A stretch of DNA of 64,000 nt, taken from assembly GCA_900113995.1 (NCBI GenBank), contig FORK01000001.1, positions 93,394 to 157,393 on the forward strand, given 5' to 3'. The stretch comes from Ruminococcaceae bacterium D5. GTDB lineage: Bacteria; Bacillota; Clostridia; Oscillospirales; Ruminococcaceae. Below the pieces are notes generated by a model. The model worked only from the letters and a program-made list of their open reading frames with translations. It was not told the origin of the DNA and did not search any database. Made by a program: the position numbers and the translations under genes. Each line of letters opens with the position of its first letter. Within the stretch, counting starts at the first letter, position 1. Shown here piece by piece: positions 40,112-48,734 of this stretch.

Positions 40112-41553
40112 CATCTTTTCTCCTTTACATCGTCCAGGATTACTGAGGTCAGCCCCTGCACTGAGGCCGAAGGAGCTGTCAGAATCCGCGCCGCCCCTGA
40201 TTCCGCCGCACATCCGGCTGTCACCGCCCCAATGCAGACGGCCGTGCGCTGTTCCAGCGCCCCGCCCGCGCGGCAGTAGCTTTCGACCCCGCCCGCGCTG
40301 CCGAACACCAGATAATCCACCGGACGGTCATCCAGCGGTCCCGGGGCGACGCGGTAGAGCACCCGCCTTTCGCAGAAAATCCCCGCTTCGCGCAGCGCCT
40401 GCTCGGGAACACTGCCCGCGTTCTCCGCGCCCGCCAGCAGGACCCTGTCCCCGGGGACACAGGCATCGGCCAGCGCCCTGCCGAGCGATGCGGTGTCATG
40501 CCGCCCGGGAACGAGATCGGCAAACAGTCCCTGCCGCGCCAGCATCTGCGCCGTTCCCGGGCCCACCGCGGCAAGCCTGATTCCGGCGAGGCGGCGCAGG
40601 TCATATCCGGCGGCCCGCAGAAGGCGGCAAAAGATCTCCGCGCCGTTCGGGCTGGTAAAGCCGATCCAGTCCCACCCTCCGGCAAGGCATTCCGCCAGCT
40701 CCGAAGCGGTGCAGGCGTCCTCAAGCCGGGCGGGCTGTATGCAGCGGACCCGCGCCCCCAGCGCCTCGAACGCGGAGCGCAGGCTTCCACGCAGCCGGGC
40801 GGTTCCGGTCAGTCCCACCGATACCCCGCAAAGCGGGAGGACGCTTTGGTCCCGCAGGTCAAGCGCCGCGGCCGGTCCCACAACGATGACCGCCGGACCG
40901 GGAAAGCTCCGGGCTTCCCGCCCGATTCCGGCAAGGGTGCCGCGCAGCGTCCCTTCCCCTGCCACTGCGGCGGGAGTATCCGCAGGCTTTCCCGCCGCGA
41001 TCAGCCGCCGAGCAAGCTCCTCCAGCCTGGAAAGTCCCATCAGAAACACCAGCGTCCCGTCAAGAGCGGCCAGCCGGTCAAAATCCTCGGGCAGGCCGTC
41101 CGGGGTGCCGGCGGTGTGAGCCGTCACCACATGAAACGACCGGCTGAGCCCGCGGCAGGTCACCGGAATTCCGGACAGCTCCGGCGCGGCAATGCAGGAA
41201 GAGATCCCCGGCACAACCTGAAACGGAATGCCTGCTTCGCGCAGCGCTTCCGCCTCCTCGCCGCCCCGCCCGAACACAAAAGGGTCCCCGCCTTTCAGAC
41301 GGCATACCTGCTGCCCCCGGCGTGCCAGCTCGATCAGGAGGGCGCTGATCTCCTGCTGGGGCAGGCTGTGCCTGCCGCTGCGCTTGCCGACGTAGTGCAG
41401 CTGCGCATCCGGACGGGCCTCTTCCAGCAGGCCGTCGGCCAGCAGGTCGTCATAAACCACCGCATCCGCCCGCCGCAGGCATTCCAGCCCCCGGACGGTG
41501 ATCAAATCCCGCGAGAGGCATCCCGCCCCCACCAGCATAACCGACCCTGTCAT
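40111..41553 (-). CDS. CobA-HemD fusion: uroporphyrinogen-III methyltransferase / synthase
   Basis: 480 residues. The N-terminal 240 are the SAM-dependent methyltransferase: VGAGCLSRDLITVRG, VGKRSGRHSLPQQEI, RLKGGDPFVFGRGGEEAEAL, VVPGISSCIAAPELSGIPVT. It makes precorrin-2 from uroporphyrinogen III. The C-terminal half is a uroporphyrinogen-III synthase domain (IGFTSPNGAEIFCRLL, AAVGPGTAQML, GSAGGVESYC), which closes hydroxymethylbilane. Such fusions are usual in Clostridia. The ATG at 41553 overlaps the previous stop (ATGA), with GGGAGG upstream. With SirC it gives sirohydrochlorin for siroheme or anaerobic cobalamin synthesis. Confidence 0.92.
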   Translation of the reverse strand: MTGSVMLVGAGCLSRDLITVRGLECLRRADAVVYDDLLADGLLEEARPDAQLHYVGKRSGRHSLPQQEISALLIELARRGQQVCRLKGGDPFVFGRGGEEAEALREAGIPFQVVPGISSCIAAPELSGIPVTCRGLSRSFHVVTAHTAGTPDGLPEDFDRLAALDGTLVFLMGLSRLEELARRLIAAGKPADTPAAVAGEGTLRGTLAGIGREARSFPGPAVIVVGPAAALDLRDQSVLPLCGVSVGLTGTARLRGSLRSAFEALGARVRCIQPARLEDACTASELAECLAGGWDWIGFTSPNGAEIFCRLLRAAGYDLRRLAGIRLAAVGPGTAQMLARQGLFADLVPGRHDTASLGRALADACVPGDRVLLAGAENAGSVPEQALREAGIFCERRVLYRVAPGPLDDRPVDYLVFGSAGGVESYCRAGGALEQRTAVCIGAVTAGCAAESGAARILTAPSASVQGLTSVILDDVKEKR

Positions 41554-42158
41554 TCCTTTTCCTCCCAAAGCTGCCGCAGCTCCTCTTTGGAGAGCGGGCC
41601 TCCCTTCTCAACCGCCGCCGCGAAACAGCGCTGAAGCAGCGCCGCCCGCCGGGCCGGGCCGCCGGATTCCCCGCGGGCCTGGGCGCGCAGCCTCCCCATC
41701 TGCTCAAGAATCTCCTCGAAGCGGGCGGGAAGCGCCTCGTCCAGACGGTCCCGCGTCCAGGCGGCGGCAGTGGGGCTCGTTCCGCCGGTGCTCACCGCCG
41801 CTGTCAGAGGGCCGCGGCGCAGCACCGCCGAAAAAAAGAAGCTGCAGAGATCGGGCCGGTCCACCACGTTGAGGGGGATCTTGCACCGCGCGCACTCCCC
41901 GGACAGCATTTCCCCCGCGGCGGAATCGCCGGTGGCGTCCACTGCCAGCGCCATTCCCCGCAGGTCGGAGGAAAGCACCCCGCGCCGGATGAGCACCGCC
42001 GGCAGACGCTCAAATTCCGGCAGGAACGCGCGCGCGACCACTGTCACCCGTGCCCCGAAGGAGAGAAGGGCGCACGCCTTGCGCAGCGCCACCTTTCCCC
42101 CTCCCGCCACAAGGCAGGGGCGGTCCTGAAGTTCGATAAATATCGGAAAATACGCCAT
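41550..42158 (-). CDS. Precorrin-2 dehydrogenase (SirC/Met8-type)
   Basis: 202 residues. An NAD-binding Rossmann fold starts at once: FIELQDRPCLVAGGGKVALR, then ARVTVVARAF, VDATGD and PLNVVDRPDLCSFFFSAVLR, which is the family signature. It oxidises precorrin-2 to sirohydrochlorin; a ferrochelatase function is uncertain in short versions. The ATG at 42158 has GGGGAGAG upstream. First gene of the five-gene operon. A hairpin with a T-run lies 32 bases upstream, so expression needs either read-through from the GGDEF gene or a promoter I cannot place. Confidence 0.9.
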   Translation of the reverse strand: MAYFPIFIELQDRPCLVAGGGKVALRKACALLSFGARVTVVARAFLPEFERLPAVLIRRGVLSSDLRGMALAVDATGDSAAGEMLSGECARCKIPLNVVDRPDLCSFFFSAVLRRGPLTAAVSTGGTSPTAAAWTRDRLDEALPARFEEILEQMGRLRAQARGESGGPARRAALLQRCFAAAVEKGGPLSKEELRQLWEEKE

Positions 42159-42189
42159 CCGTTCTCTCTCCCCGCCGGTCATCCGGCTG

Positions 42190-42219
42190 AAAAAAACGGG
42201 AAGCAGGGTCTGCTTCCCG
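42190..42219 (-). terminator. Terminator between the GGDEF gene and sirC
   Basis: CGGGAAGCAG (42197-42206) pairs with CTGCTTCCCG (42210-42219) over a tight loop. On the minus strand TTTTTTT (42190-42196) follows. It could also act as an attenuator for the sirC operon. Confidence 0.8.
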
Positions 42220-42229
42220 CCCGTTTGGT

Positions 42230-43195
42230 TCACAATTCCCGCGGCGGGCCGGCGTATCTCTGTACGGCGCTGCGCCCGGTCGCCTTGGACTGATAGAGCA
42301 TCTGATCCGCCAGCCGTATCAGCTCGGGCATCCCGCCCGTACCGTAGGTCCCTCCGATGCTCACCGAAAGCCGTATTTCCGGATATTCCTGAAGGGTGAC
42401 GCCCAAAACGGCGAGACGGATTTCCTCCATCCGGGCGGCAAAGCGGTCGAACGGAATTTCCCGGAACAGGAGCAGGAACTCATCTCCGCCGTAGCGGACA
42501 CAGCAATCTGAGTCGCGCATACAGGCAAGAGCGGTTTTGGCGATGGCTTTCAGCGCAAGATCTCCGGCCTGATGGCCATAAGTATCGTTGATGCTCTTGA
42601 AATCATCGGCGTCCATCATCGCCACCGCGAAATCGCCCCGCATCTCTTTGAGCTGTTCCGCGTAGTACTGCCGGTTCCGCGCGCCGGTCAGGGGATCGCA
42701 GTAGAGCTTGCGGTTATAGTTGGAGATCGAGCGGACCAGCTCGCTTCTTCCATAGGCGCCGAAGAGCGTTTCATCGGTTATGCGGGAAACCAGCTCCAGC
42801 GAATAGGGAACCCCTTCCACCTCGAGATACTTCGCCAGAACATGATAGACGTCGCCGCCCACAAACTCAAATTTCGCAGCTCTTCCCCTGGTGGAAAACA
42901 CCTTGGCGGAAATACAGTTTTCGCAGCGCTCCCCGCGTTTCCACACCGCATAGCAGCGGTACGGCTCTTCGACAGCCTCTCCTGTATTGTTCAGAAAAAA
43001 CTGCCGGCTTGTGGCGGCATCGACCAGACGAACGATATCAAACACGCTTTGCAGGTAGTTGAGCATCAGCCATGCCTGCGCGGCCGAAAGCCGGCAGGGT
43101 TCCTCCCCTGCGATGCCGAGCGCCCGGAGCTCTGGCGAGAGCAGGACCGCTTCCCCGTTTCTTTTTGCTTTTGCCGGGATCTCCTCCGCACCCAT
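42230..43195 (-). CDS. Diguanylate cyclase (GGDEF domain)
   Basis: 321 residues. The C-terminal 165 form a full GGDEF domain: DPLTGARNRQYYAEQ, MMDADDFKSINDTYGHQAGD, RYGGDEFLLLF with the intact active-site loop, and LSVSIGGTYG. The N-terminal half (LFNYLQSVFDIVRLVDAATS-like helix and a Cys-containing stretch with RCYAVWKRGERCENC) resembles a PAS-like or redox sensor. No RxxD inhibitory site is obvious before the loop. It should make cyclic di-GMP in response to an unknown signal. GAAGAGGCG precedes the ATG at 43195, and a good promoter lies upstream. Confidence 0.9.
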   Translation of the reverse strand: MGAEEIPAKAKRNGEAVLLSPELRALGIAGEEPCRLSAAQAWLMLNYLQSVFDIVRLVDAATSRQFFLNNTGEAVEEPYRCYAVWKRGERCENCISAKVFSTRGRAAKFEFVGGDVYHVLAKYLEVEGVPYSLELVSRITDETLFGAYGRSELVRSISNYNRKLYCDPLTGARNRQYYAEQLKEMRGDFAVAMMDADDFKSINDTYGHQAGDLALKAIAKTALACMRDSDCCVRYGGDEFLLLFREIPFDRFAARMEEIRLAVLGVTLQEYPEIRLSVSIGGTYGTGGMPELIRLADQMLYQSKATGRSAVQRYAGPPREL

Positions 43196-43266
43196 GAAAC
43201 GCCTCTTCCCGGGACACATTTCCGCCCCGGCGGCAAACGGTCCCCTTCCATCCGTAATTATCTTTT

Positions 43267-43295
43267 ATTATAAAACGATCTGAGCCGTTTATCAA
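43267..43295 (-). promoter_or_regulatory. Promoter of the GGDEF gene
   Basis: On the minus strand TTGATA (43290-43295), 17-base spacer, TATAAT (43267-43272), near-consensus sigma-A. Confidence 0.8.
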
Positions 43296-43331
43296 GTCCG
43301 AGCCATCCGCGGCGCGTGAAAGCGCAATCGC

Positions 43332-43360
43332 TTGCAGCCGTGCCGCAGGAATGCTACAAT
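43332..43360 (+). promoter_or_regulatory. Promoter of yaaA
   Basis: TTGCAG (43332-43337), 17-base spacer, TACAAT (43355-43360), about 67 bases before the GTG start. Confidence 0.75.
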
Positions 43361-43427
43361 GTGGGAGAGTGAGAGAAACAATGCGGTCCGTCTCTGCGAA
43401 ATCCGCCGCTTTCCGGGAGGGAGCTTC

Positions 43428-44183
43428 GTGAGAATCATCATTTCCCCTGCCAAAAAAATGAACGAGGACGACAGCTTGGAGCCTCGGAGCCTCCCGCAGT
43501 ATCTGGAGCAGACCGAACAGCTTCGAACGGCGCTCTGTGCCCTGTCGGGCCCGGAGCTTCAGCGCCTTTGGAACTGCAACAGCCAGATCGCGACGCTCAA
43601 CGAGCGCCGCCTGCGCACCATGGACCTGCGGAGGCGGCTGACACCCGCCGTCCTTGCCTACGACGGAATCCAGTACCGGCACATGGCTCCCGGTGTTTTT
43701 ACCGACGGGGAATTTCGCTACATCGAGGAACATCTGCGGATTCTTTCCGGATTTTACGGCATGCTCCGCCCGCTCGACGGGGTGACGCCCTACCGTCTGG
43801 AGATGCAGGCAAAGCTTTCCGGAGAGGGATTCGGCTCGCTGTACGAGTTCTGGGGCGGCAGGCTGGCGGCGCAGCTGGCCGGCGAAACGAAGGTCATCCT
43901 CAACCTTGCGTCCAAGGAGTACAGCCGGGCCGTCGCCGGACAGCTTCCGGAGGGTGTGCGGCTGATCACCTGCGTCTTTGGGGAGTGGAAGGACGGGCGG
44001 ATTCTTGAAAAGGGAACCCAGTGCAAGATGGCGCGCGGTGAAATGGTGCGCTATCTTGCCGAGCAGCACATTCGTACCCCCGAAGGGGCAAAGGGCTTCC
44101 GGCGCCTGAACTATCGCTTCTCACCCGAATTGTCCGGCGAGGACCGCTTCGTTTTCCTGAGGTACCCGGACCGGCTGCTTTAG
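43428..44183 (+). CDS. yaaA: YaaA/DUF328 family peroxide-stress protein
   Basis: 251 residues, the usual length. Motifs: IIISPAKKMN at the very start, RLWNCNSQIA, PAVLAYDGIQYRHM, LSGFYGMLRPLDGVTPYRLE, ILNLASKEYS and CVFGEWKDGRI. E. coli YaaA lowers free iron and protects DNA during peroxide stress. GGGAGGGAG before GTG 43428 fixes the start; a longer frame to 43332 runs through the promoter and is not used. It stands alone between its promoter and a long intergenic stretch. Confidence 0.9.
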   Translation: MRIIISPAKKMNEDDSLEPRSLPQYLEQTEQLRTALCALSGPELQRLWNCNSQIATLNERRLRTMDLRRRLTPAVLAYDGIQYRHMAPGVFTDGEFRYIEEHLRILSGFYGMLRPLDGVTPYRLEMQAKLSGEGFGSLYEFWGGRLAAQLAGETKVILNLASKEYSRAVAGQLPEGVRLITCVFGEWKDGRILEKGTQCKMARGEMVRYLAEQHIRTPEGAKGFRRLNYRFSPELSGEDRFVFLRYPDRLL

Positions 44184-44453
44184 CGCAGATCTGCTTTCGC
44201 GTGACGGCAACGAAAGGGGACGGCACTTCCGGCGCCGGAAGGCGGCAGGTAAAACCGCTTTTACGGGGCGGTCAAAATCCCCGGCTAAACCGGAGGTTTG
44301 AACAGATCCTGAGTCCGGTACCGGCAGGCATCTCAGGAAGCGCCGAAATTCTTCCGTTCGCATCATATACCTGCCGCTGCTCAAACAACGAAACTTTTTA
44401 TTGTGGCTTCTGTGATTCGAAGACAGGCTGCCTGTCAATTCGCTTCGCCCGCA

Positions 44454-44510
44454 GCTCGAAGCGAAAGCTTTTGTCCTCACCGGCAGGGCCGGTGGCCCTG
44501 TCAGCCAAAG
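44454..44510 (+). repeat. Dispersed intergenic repeat, copy 2
   Basis: Begins GCTCGAAGCGAAAGCTTTTG and continues with CACCGGCAGGGCCGGTG, which can fold. Similar to 5986-6048 (minus) and 59051-59100; a strong hairpin follows at 44518-44552. Confidence 0.5.
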
Positions 44511-44517
44511 CGATATT

Positions 44518-44552
44518 AAAAAGGGACCGTCCCAAAAGGACGGTCCCTTTTT
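44518..44552. terminator. Terminator of gdhA
   Basis: AAAAAGGGACCGTCC (44518-44532) pairs exactly with 44538-44552 over CAAAA. A- and T-ends make it usable in both directions. It starts 13 bases after the gdhA stop. Confidence 0.85.
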
Positions 44553-44565
44553 CCGCAGTGAATCT

Positions 44566-45918
44566 TTAGAAAATGCCCTGCGCCATCATAGCGTCGGCAA
44601 CCTTCTGGAAGCCAGCGATATTCGCGCCCGCAACCAGGTCATAGCCCAAGCCATAGCGCTCGGCAACCTCAACAGAGGAAGCGTAAATGTTCTTCATGAT
44701 GCCCTTGAGCTTCGCATCGACCTCTTCAGCAGTCCAGTACAGACGCTCGGCGTTCTGCGCCATCTCAAGCTCGGAAACCGACACGCCGCCAGCGTTGACA
44801 GCCTTGGAAGGAGCAACGATGATGTGCTTCTGCTCCTTGAGGAACTCAAGCGCCTCGTTGGTGGTAGGCATATTGGCAACTTCGATGTAGTACTTGACGC
44901 CAGACTCGGCAATCTTCTTGGCCCAATCGAGGTTGACGTCGTTCTGAGTGGCCGCAGGCATGTAGATGTCCACATCCTTGACGCCCCAGCACTTCTTGCC
45001 GGCGACAAACTCGCAGCCAAACTTCTCGGCATAGGGCTGGCAGTGCATCGGGTCCTTTGCGCGCATCTCGAGGATGTAGTTGAGCTTCTCCTCGGTATCG
45101 ACGCCATCGGGATCGTGGATATAGCCGTCGGGGCCGGCAAAGTAGACGACCTTGGCGCCCAGCTCGGCAGCCTTCTTCATGATGCCCCAGCCCACGTTGC
45201 CGTAGCCGGACATCGCAATGCGCTTGCCCTTGATCTCCTCGCCGTCATGCTTGAGGACTTCGCAGAGATAGTAAACCGCGCCGAAGCCGGTCGCCTCGGG
45301 GCGCAGAATCGAACCGCCGGTGCAGACGGCCTTGCCGCTGACCGCGCCAAACTCGGCAGCGCCGACCAGACGGCGATACTGGCCATAGAGGTAGCCGATC
45401 TCACGGCCGCCGCAGCCGAGGTCGCCGGCGGGGCAGTCGATATCCTGACCGATGTGGCGATAGAGCTCGGTCATAAAGGCCTGGCAGAAACGCATCACTT
45501 CGGCGTCGGACTTGCCGCGGGGATCGAAGTCGCAGCCGCCCTTGGCGCCGCCGATCGGCAGGCCGGTCAGAGCATCCTTATAGACCTGCTCGAAGCCGAG
45601 GAATTTAACGATCGAGAGATTGACCGAAGGATCGAAACGCAGGCCGCCCTTATACGGACCAAGGGCCGCGTTGTACTGCACGCGGTAGCCGCGGTTGACG
45701 TGGTACTGGCCGTTGTCATCCATCCAGGTCACGCGGAACTCGACGGTGCGCTCGGGCTCGACCATCCGCTCCAGCAGGCAGGCCTTCTCATATTCGGGAT
45801 GCGCGTCGATCACAGGGCTGAGGGAAGAGAGAACCTCTTCAACGGTCTGCAGAAACTCAGGCTCATTGGGGTTCTTCTTTTTGGTCTCGTCAATCACTCT
45901 TTGGATATAAGCGTTCAT
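44566..45918 (-). CDS. gdhA: Glutamate dehydrogenase (probably NADP-dependent)
   Basis: 450 residues, typical of hexameric glutamate dehydrogenases. Motifs: QYNAALGPYKGGLRFDPSVN, LPIGGAKGGCDFDPRGKSD with the catalytic Lys, CPAGDLGCGGREIGYLYGQY, and the Rossmann GYGNVGWG. It links ammonia and 2-oxoglutarate to glutamate, feeding among others the arginine pathway encoded nearby. GAGGAGG precedes the ATG. A near-consensus promoter lies at 46006-46034 and a strong terminator downstream, so it is monocistronic. NADP preference is inferred from its likeness to the E. coli-type enzyme. Confidence 0.93.
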   Translation of the reverse strand: MNAYIQRVIDETKKKNPNEPEFLQTVEEVLSSLSPVIDAHPEYEKACLLERMVEPERTVEFRVTWMDDNGQYHVNRGYRVQYNAALGPYKGGLRFDPSVNLSIVKFLGFEQVYKDALTGLPIGGAKGGCDFDPRGKSDAEVMRFCQAFMTELYRHIGQDIDCPAGDLGCGGREIGYLYGQYRRLVGAAEFGAVSGKAVCTGGSILRPEATGFGAVYYLCEVLKHDGEEIKGKRIAMSGYGNVGWGIMKKAAELGAKVVYFAGPDGYIHDPDGVDTEEKLNYILEMRAKDPMHCQPYAEKFGCEFVAGKKCWGVKDVDIYMPAATQNDVNLDWAKKIAESGVKYYIEVANMPTTNEALEFLKEQKHIIVAPSKAVNAGGVSVSELEMAQNAERLYWTAEEVDAKLKGIMKNIYASSVEVAERYGLGYDLVAGANIAGFQKVADAMMAQGIF

Positions 45919-46005
45919 AACCAGATTGCCTCCTCAAATTTTGACATAACAGTAACGAACGTGTTTTGAAGGAAAACCTGCATATCAGATTTCCTTAACG
46001 ACTTA

Positions 46006-46034
46006 ATCTTAGCACGTTCCACCCGGCAATTCAA
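46006..46034 (-). promoter_or_regulatory. Promoter of gdhA
   Basis: On the minus strand TTGAAT (46029-46034), 17-base spacer, TAAGAT (46006-46011), giving a leader of about 80 bases. Confidence 0.75.
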
Positions 46035-46397
46035 GAGATTTTTTTGCCCACAAATTAATTTTTTCGAAGAAAGAACGTAGAAATATTGCAAAATTTTTGG
46101 GCACAATCACATATTTTTTCCACGCTTTGACGAGTTAAACAAGGAAATCGCTAAGGTATTTGACCCCCTTGAAAATTTTTCCTTCAAATTTTCAAGAAAC
46201 CCCTATATGAATTAAATCCTGCGAAACCTGTTGAATATTGAAAAGCGCTTTTTATATTTGAACTTTCTTAAAACTTTTTTTGCAGTGACAAAGAAGGAAC
46301 GATGCAATCTCAACATTCAGGGCCTTTTTGTTGTTTTACTGCGTACATGCGTCATATGAAAAGGACTCTTCTTCCGCGCCAAATTTTGCAGGCGGCG

Positions 46398-46436
46398 CAA
46401 AAAGGGAAGGCCGCGTGGCGCGCGATCCTTCCCTTC
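46398..46436 (-). terminator. Terminator of the CapA-like gene
   Basis: AAGGGAAGG (46402-46410) pairs with CCTTCCCTT (46427-46435); on the minus strand TTTTT follows the stem. Confidence 0.7.
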
Positions 46437-46438
46437 CT

Positions 46439-47692
46439 TCATTTCTGTGTTCCGAGCGGGAGATTCGGGCGAAACTCCTCCGGCACATTTTTTTTGATAA
46501 TTCCGCGCATGTAGTCAAGCGAAAATGCTCCCGGTGCAATCGCGACGTCATAGGATGCCGCCAGCTGGACGATGCCATGGGCGGCCGCCAGCTCCCCGGT
46601 GTATTCCGAGAAGGGGTAGGTGCGCAGATGCTTTCCCAGCCCCTCATAGTGAATCACCGTCGGAATCAGCTCGGCGCGGGTGATGGAGGTCTCCCCCGTC
46701 TCCCCGTCCTTGGTGATGTCGAGGTCAAGCATCCCGCCGAGCATATTCTGCGGATAGAGCATGCTGCCGACAAAATTGCCCAGAGAGTAGGCGACAAGCA
46801 TCCGGTGGCCCTGCTGCCCGGTCCGCCATTCAATCGGCTGCAGCGTATGCGGATGGCTTCCAATGACGAGATCCACCCCGAGGTCGGCGAACCACTGGGC
46901 CAACTCGAGCTGGCTGTCGTTGACCTCCAGGCTGTATTCGGTGCCCCAGTGCGGTACGACGATCACAAAATCGGCGGCCTCGCGCGCAAGCTCGATCTGC
47001 CGCTTCATCAGCTCCCGCTCGTCGGTGCGGATATAGCGCATCTCGGTCGAGGCAGGCAGGCTCAGGCCATTGGTGTGCTCGGTCATCGGAACCCACCCAA
47101 AGGTAATGCCGTGGCACTCGGTGAGGACCGGATGCTCCATCGCCGCCTCTGTACGCCAGGCGCCGAACACGTCGACTCCCAGCCCCTCCCAGAAATCGAG
47201 GGCGGCCGCCAGTCCCGCCTCCCCCATGTCAAACATGTGGTTGTTCGCCACACTGACCACGTCAAAGCCGATCTCCGCCATATGCCTCCCCACCGCCTCG
47301 GGAGAGTTGAACATCGGATACCCGGAAAGAGGGTAGAGCCTTTCGGCAATAATCGTCTCCTGATTGATGAAGGACAGGTCGGCGTCGGCAACAAGCGGGG
47401 CAACATGCTCGTAAACCGGGCCGAAATCAAAGCCGTTTCCTCCCGCGTACTCGGCCGCCTGCCGGTAGATGCTATCATGGATCAGGTTGTCTCCCACCGC
47501 GCGCAGCCGCACCACCACGTCGGGAGGCGGCGCAGGCTCCTCCGCGGCGGCGGAGGAAGCGGGACCTGCGGGCGCGGAGGATTCCCCTCCCTGCTCCGGC
47601 GCCAAAAGGCCGGAGGCCGCCGCAAAAACTCCAAGGGCTCCGCAGCAGAGCACCAGAATCAGCACTGCAAGTTTGATGGTATCCTTTCTCAT
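46439..47692 (-). CDS. CapA/PgsA-family metallophosphatase-like protein
   Basis: 417 residues. An N-terminal membrane anchor (LAVLILVLCCGALGVFAA) is followed by an Ala/Pro-rich linker. The CapA fold then shows RAVGDNLIHDSIYRQ, SFINQETIIAER, SVANNHMFDMGEAG, VVPHWGTEYS and VIGSHPHTLQP, the metal-binding residues of this calcineurin-like family. CapA-type proteins act in poly-gamma-glutamate or capsule metabolism at the cell surface, but no capBC-type synthase genes are nearby, so the substrate is unknown. The ATG at 47692 follows a weak AAGGAT-type site. It has its own terminator. Confidence 0.88.
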   Translation of the reverse strand: MRKDTIKLAVLILVLCCGALGVFAAASGLLAPEQGGESSAPAGPASSAAAEEPAPPPDVVVRLRAVGDNLIHDSIYRQAAEYAGGNGFDFGPVYEHVAPLVADADLSFINQETIIAERLYPLSGYPMFNSPEAVGRHMAEIGFDVVSVANNHMFDMGEAGLAAALDFWEGLGVDVFGAWRTEAAMEHPVLTECHGITFGWVPMTEHTNGLSLPASTEMRYIRTDERELMKRQIELAREAADFVIVVPHWGTEYSLEVNDSQLELAQWFADLGVDLVIGSHPHTLQPIEWRTGQQGHRMLVAYSLGNFVGSMLYPQNMLGGMLDLDITKDGETGETSITRAELIPTVIHYEGLGKHLRTYPFSEYTGELAAAHGIVQLAASYDVAIAPGAFSLDYMRGIIKKNVPEEFRPNLPLGTQK

Positions 47693-47768
47693 AACACTCC
47701 CCCGGCAGAATACCGGGGACCCTCCCCGGCCGCCTTTGTTCTGGGGTTTCCCCCGATTTCTGACAGGC

Positions 47769-48734
47769 TTACATCCACTTCTTCTTCCGGAAATAAAGGA
47801 CCATGCCGGCAGAGACGGCCGCCATCAGCAGCAGGCAGGCGGGATAGCCGTACCGCCATCCAAGCTCCGGCATATAGCGGAAGTTCATCCCGTAAAGCCC
47901 GACGATGAAGGTGATCGGAATAAAGATGGTCGAAACAAGGGTCAGCGTCTTCATCACCGCGTTGGTCGAATTGCTCATCAGGGTCATATAAAGATCCGCG
48001 AGGTCGGCCACCGTCTCGCGGCTGTTTTCGGCCATCTCACAGAGCTGGGCGATCTGCTCCCCCACATCACGCAGATAGACGTTCTGGGACATCAGGTCCC
48101 CGCCTCCGCGCAGCAGCATCAAAAAGGCGTCGCGCATCGGCACCGTCGTGCGGCGGATTTCCAGCGTGCCGCTCTTGAGATCGTGAATCCGTTCGAGCTG
48201 GGAGGACTGCACGCCCCGGAACAGCTCGTCCTCCAGAGCGTCGATTCTTGCATCGATCCGCTCGGCCAGCGCCGCGGCATCCCGGAGAATGTCGCTCATC
48301 GCCAGACAGAAGCTGCGGATCACGAGGTCGTCGTCCGGCCTGAGGTATCCGCTGCGCAGCAGCTCAAAGGTCGCGGCAAATTGTTCCTCACCATGCTCGC
48401 AGAAGCTGACCAGCCTCTCCTGCCAGAGCAGAAACTGAATGTTTTTTCTCCGCAGGCGTCCCTTTGTGTCCTCACAGGCAAGGTTCAAAGCAAGATGGGA
48501 ATAGCTGCCGTAATCCTCGTGGGACGCGCGGCGGGCCGCGTGGGACAGGTCGGAAATCACCATCGGATGCAGGCCGAGACGTTCCCCAAGGACACGGTAT
48601 TCGTCAGGATGCAGCCGGGGGGCGCTGATCCAGAACACCCCGCCGAGATCAGCCTCGAGCAGCTCGTCCACCGTATGCAGGACCGAAAGCCCGATGGAGC
48701 CACCGGTGAGACGGCAGAGGGTAAGCGGTCCCAT
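47769..48734 (-). CDS. CorA-family divalent cation transporter
   Basis: 321 residues. A long soluble helical N-terminal domain is followed by two C-terminal membrane spans, with the signature YGMNF just after the first (IFIPITFIVGLYGMNF). CorA pentamers import Mg2+ (some relatives Co2+, Ni2+ or Zn2+). The tail ends in KKKWM, close to the basic C-terminus typical of the family. Its ATG overlaps the stop of the IclR-type gene (TGATG). It is last in the cls - iclR - corA operon. Confidence 0.9.
   Translation of the reverse strand: MGPLTLCRLTGGSIGLSVLHTVDELLEADLGGVFWISAPRLHPDEYRVLGERLGLHPMVISDLSHAARRASHEDYGSYSHLALNLACEDTKGRLRRKNIQFLLWQERLVSFCEHGEEQFAATFELLRSGYLRPDDDLVIRSFCLAMSDILRDAAALAERIDARIDALEDELFRGVQSSQLERIHDLKSGTLEIRRTTVPMRDAFLMLLRGGGDLMSQNVYLRDVGEQIAQLCEMAENSRETVADLADLYMTLMSNSTNAVMKTLTLVSTIFIPITFIVGLYGMNFRYMPELGWRYGYPACLLLMAAVSAGMVLYFRKKKWM

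Larger units (their letters stand above)
44184..44565. other. Intergenic region with dispersed repeat
   Basis: No gene recognised. It holds copy 2 of the dispersed repeat (44454-44510) and the gdhA terminator. Several short GC-rich inverted repeats near 44220-44320 have no clear role. Confidence 0.4.
45919..46438. other. AT-rich intergenic region upstream of gdhA
   Basis: No gene recognised in about 520 bases. It contains the gdhA promoter and, at the other end, the terminator of the CapA-like gene. The AT-rich middle could hold regulatory sites, but I see no clear motif. Confidence 0.45.

Noticed and set aside
42159..42229. Cobalamin riboswitch ahead of sirC
   Set aside because: The space between the GGDEF stop and sirC is only about 70 bases and holds a simple terminator hairpin, with no B12-box.
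45915..46106. 63-codon minus-strand frame upstream of gdhA
   Set aside because: It overlaps the gdhA promoter and ribosome binding site; chance frame in AT-rich DNA.
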